Positions 13,211 to 14,970 of a DNA stretch of 14,970 nt are shown here, piece by piece. The stretch lies in the NCBI GenBank assembly GCA_900550645.1, contig URTA01000060.1, positions 1 through 14,970 of the forward strand, given 5' to 3'. Numbering within the stretch: the first letter of the stretch is position 1; each line of letters opens with the position of its first letter. Both the position numbers and the translations under genes were made by a program. Origin of the DNA: an uncultured Porphyromonadaceae bacterium (GTDB lineage Bacteria > Bacteroidota > Bacteroidia > Bacteroidales > Muribaculaceae). Under the pieces are notes generated by a model. The model made no database searches. It had not been told where the DNA came from and saw nothing but the letters and a program-made list of their open reading frames with translations.

Positions 13211-14917
13211 TCAGAAGCGGGCGAGGATGAGCGCGGAGTATGGCGCGACGGTCATCTTGCCGCCCTTCGCCGTGCCGAGGCTGCCGTCTGCGGAAATCTT
13301 GCCGTCGTTTGCGATTATCATCCAGCTGCCGCGCGGTATGCTTACCGTGCGGGCAGTGTCCGCGCCGTTGAACACGAGCTTAATTTCGCGCCAACGGTCG
13401 CCGTTGGCATGGCCGAGCAGCGAGTAGGATATGAGGTTTGGCGTTTTGGAGGAATCGACCTTGTCAAACCGGAGGTGCTTGGCGATGTCTTCGGCGGCGG
13501 TCATGCGGAACGCAGGATGCTCGCGGCGCAGCTGTGCCAGGCCTGCATAATACTCGAACTGGTCATGGTATTTTGCCTTGTTGTTCCAGTCAATGGCATT
13601 GATTGAGTCGGGGCTGTTGTAGCTGTTGTGTACGCCCTTCTTGTCGCGCCACATCTCTTCGCCGGCAAACATGAACGGCGTGCCTTGCGAGGTGAACACA
13701 ATTGTCTGTGCCAGCTTGGCGGCTGCCAGCAGATGCTCTTCCGGCTCGCCGGCCATGGACTTGCGCAGCTTGTCCGTCAGGCACAGGTCGTCATGGCATG
13801 ACACATAGTTGACTATCATCTCGGGTGAAGAGGCGTATGCAAATTTCGAGTTGTTTCCTTTGGAATAGTCCACCTGTGGGTGGGCGGTAGATGCCACGAT
13901 GCCTATCTTGACCGTCTCCTCGTTGCCGGGTTTGCCGGAGGCGAATCCACGGTCAGCTGCATCTGAATAATGCCCTTTGACAGCATCGCGGATGTCATCG
14001 GAGAATACGGCTATGCCTTGCATCCTCGACACATTCTCCTTCAATGCGCGGCGGTCGGCGGCAAGAGGGGAGTCCCCGGCTGTCCACCCTTCTCCGTAGA
14101 CGAATATGGAGGGGTTGACGGCTTTCAGTTCGCGAGCCACGCGGGACATAGTCTCGGTGTCGTGGATTGCCATGAGGTCAAAGCGGAAGCCGTCTATGTG
14201 GTATTCCTTGGCCCAGTATTTCACGGAGTTGACTATGTAGTCAGCCATTTGCTGCCGTTCCGAGGCAGTCTCGTTGCCGCATCCCGAAGCGTCGGAATAC
14301 GTGCCGTTGTCCCAATGGCGGTGGTAGTAGCCCGGTGCAGTCAACTCGAAGTTTGAGCCGTCACCCACGGCAGTATGGTTGTAGACCACGTCCATGATTA
14401 CGCCGATGCCGGCATCGTGCAGAGCCTTGATCATCTCCTTCATCTCGCGTATGCGTACGGCGGGGTCAGACGGGTTGGTGGAATAGCTTCCCTCCGGCGC
14501 GTTGTAGTTTTGCGGGTCGTAGCCCCAGTTGTAGGTGTTGTACTGCAGGTTTGTTTCGTCTACGGAGCTGTAGTCGTATGACGGCAGTATATGGACGTGC
14601 GTTATTCCGAGTTCCTTCAGGTGGTCAATGCCGGTGGCGAGTCCCTGCGGCGAGGTTGTGCCGTGCTCGGTCAGCGCAAGGAATTTCCCCTTGTTGGCTA
14701 TGCCGGAGGAGGGGTGCATAGACAAGTCGCGGTGGTGCATTTCGTATATTATCACATCAGTGAAATGCTTCACCTCCGGACCCAGATCCGCATCCCAACC
14801 TACCGGGTCGGTCTGTCGCATATCTATCACAGCGGCGCGTTTTCCTCCCACTCCGACGGCCTTTGCCCACACCCCGGGAGTTTCGTCGAGCCAACGGCCG
14901 TTGTCCTTGATTTGGAA
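13211..14917 (-). CDS. pulA: Type I pullulanase, GH13 family, 5'-truncated
   Basis: Pullulanase cuts alpha-1,6 branch bonds in pullulan, amylopectin and glycogen. The pullulanase motif YNWGYDP is present, with all GH13 regions (residues counted from GTG 14872): DVVYNH (161-166), GFRFDLMAIHD with nucleophile Asp232, VYGEGW with acid Glu261, and SCHDD with His360/Asp361. A C-terminal beta domain follows. Pullulanase-like sequence continues upstream of the GTG (FQIKDNGRWLDETPGVWAKAVG) to 14917, where two in-frame stops (14918-14923) interrupt it and unrelated sequence begins. Full-length relatives have an N-terminal CBM48-type region and often a signal peptide; both are missing. Translation from GTG 14872 could still give a ~553-aa protein with the whole catalytic barrel, probably not exported. 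It is either a disrupted gene or a remnant. Confidence 0.88.
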   Translation of the reverse strand, partial: FQIKDNGRWLDETPGVWAKAVGVGGKRAAVIDMRQTDPVGWDADLGPEVKHFTDVIIYEMHHRDLSMHPSSGIANKGKFLALTEHGTTSPQGLATGIDHLKELGITHVHILPSYDYSSVDETNLQYNTYNWGYDPQNYNAPEGSYSTNPSDPAVRIREMKEMIKALHDAGIGVIMDVVYNHTAVGDGSNFELTAPGYYHRHWDNGTYSDASGCGNETASERQQMADYIVNSVKYWAKEYHIDGFRFDLMAIHDTETMSRVARELKAVNPSIFVYGEGWTAGDSPLAADRRALKENVSRMQGIAVFSDDIRDAVKGHYSDAADRGFASGKPGNEETVKIGIVASTAHPQVDYSKGNNSKFAYASSPEMIVNYVSCHDDLCLTDKLRKSMAGEPEEHLLAAAKLAQTIVFTSQGTPFMFAGEEMWRDKKGVHNSYNSPDSINAIDWNNKAKYHDQFEYYAGLAQLRREHPAFRMTAAEDIAKHLRFDKVDSSKTPNLISYSLLGHANGDRWREIKLVFNGADTARTVSIPRGSWMIIANDGKISADGSLGTAKGGKMTVAPYSALILARF

Positions 14918-14970
14918 TTATTACTGTCCGCTAAACATTTCAGGGAGGCGGCAAGGAAAAAGGGCTGATT
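14918..14970 (-). mobile_element. Probable end of an IS4-like insertion sequence inside pulA
   Basis: On the minus strand, directly before the pullulanase sequence, a frame enters from the window edge and ends SALFPCRLPEMFSGQ, then TAA TAA. The terminal sequence TTTAGCGGACAGTAATAA resembles, from memory, the ends of Bacteroidales IS4-family elements, whose transposases often finish close to the inverted repeat with a similar ...SGQ tail. The sudden loss of pullulanase homology and the window ending here both fit an IS edge. Only about 50 bases are visible, so the family is uncertain. Confidence 0.45.

Noticed and set aside
13970..14968. Plus-strand frames antisense to pulA
   Set aside because: They mirror the pullulanase codons, which carry all catalytic motifs on the minus strand.

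Overview
The window looks like chromosomal DNA of a gut Bacteroidales bacterium, most likely a Muribaculaceae or close relative. Evidence: four promoters of the Bacteroidota type (TTTG or TTG, a 19-20 bp spacer, then TAnnTTTG), A-rich leaders without clear Shine-Dalgarno sites, many secreted or lipid-anchored proteins, a type IX secretion (T9SS) style C-terminal domain, GIN (DUF2807) proteins and a GH13 pullulanase. There is no tRNA, rRNA or CRISPR array. Both ends cut through genes; the right end lies inside what looks like an insertion sequence, a common place for a contig to break.

Layout, left to right. (1) 1-162, minus: start of a small lipoprotein. (2) 408-757, plus: a promoter, a roughly 310-nt region rich in stable hairpins, and an intrinsic terminator, read here as an independent structured non-coding RNA. 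(3) 862-3063, plus: a low-GC block of secreted proteins (two paralogous 126-aa proteins flanking a 180-aa one), a 59-aa membrane protein overlapping its neighbour by ATGA, and a lipocalin-like lipoprotein. (4) 3368-4603: a membrane-anchored AraC-family regulator with repeats ahead of its promoter. (5) 4653-6976: a large secreted multidomain protein with its own promoter and terminator. (6) 7082-8335, minus: an AAA ATPase/DUF4143 protein with an 18-bp palindrome in its leader. (7) 8512-10904: polynucleotide phosphorylase with an RGE-rich tail. (8) 10991-13190: a tandem duplication of a whole transcription unit, each copy having a probable ECF-sigma promoter (TGTCAC-N16-CGTC), a GIN-domain gene and a near-identical terminator. 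A 9-nt-unit palindromic repeat sits at the junction. (9) 13211-14917, minus: type I pullulanase whose 5' part is missing and replaced by the end of a probable IS4-like element.

Most units appear independently transcribed. The strongest candidates for something undescribed are the structured RNA at 445-757 together with the secreted-protein operon directly behind it, and the ECF-controlled GIN duplication in which one copy has lost its lipobox.
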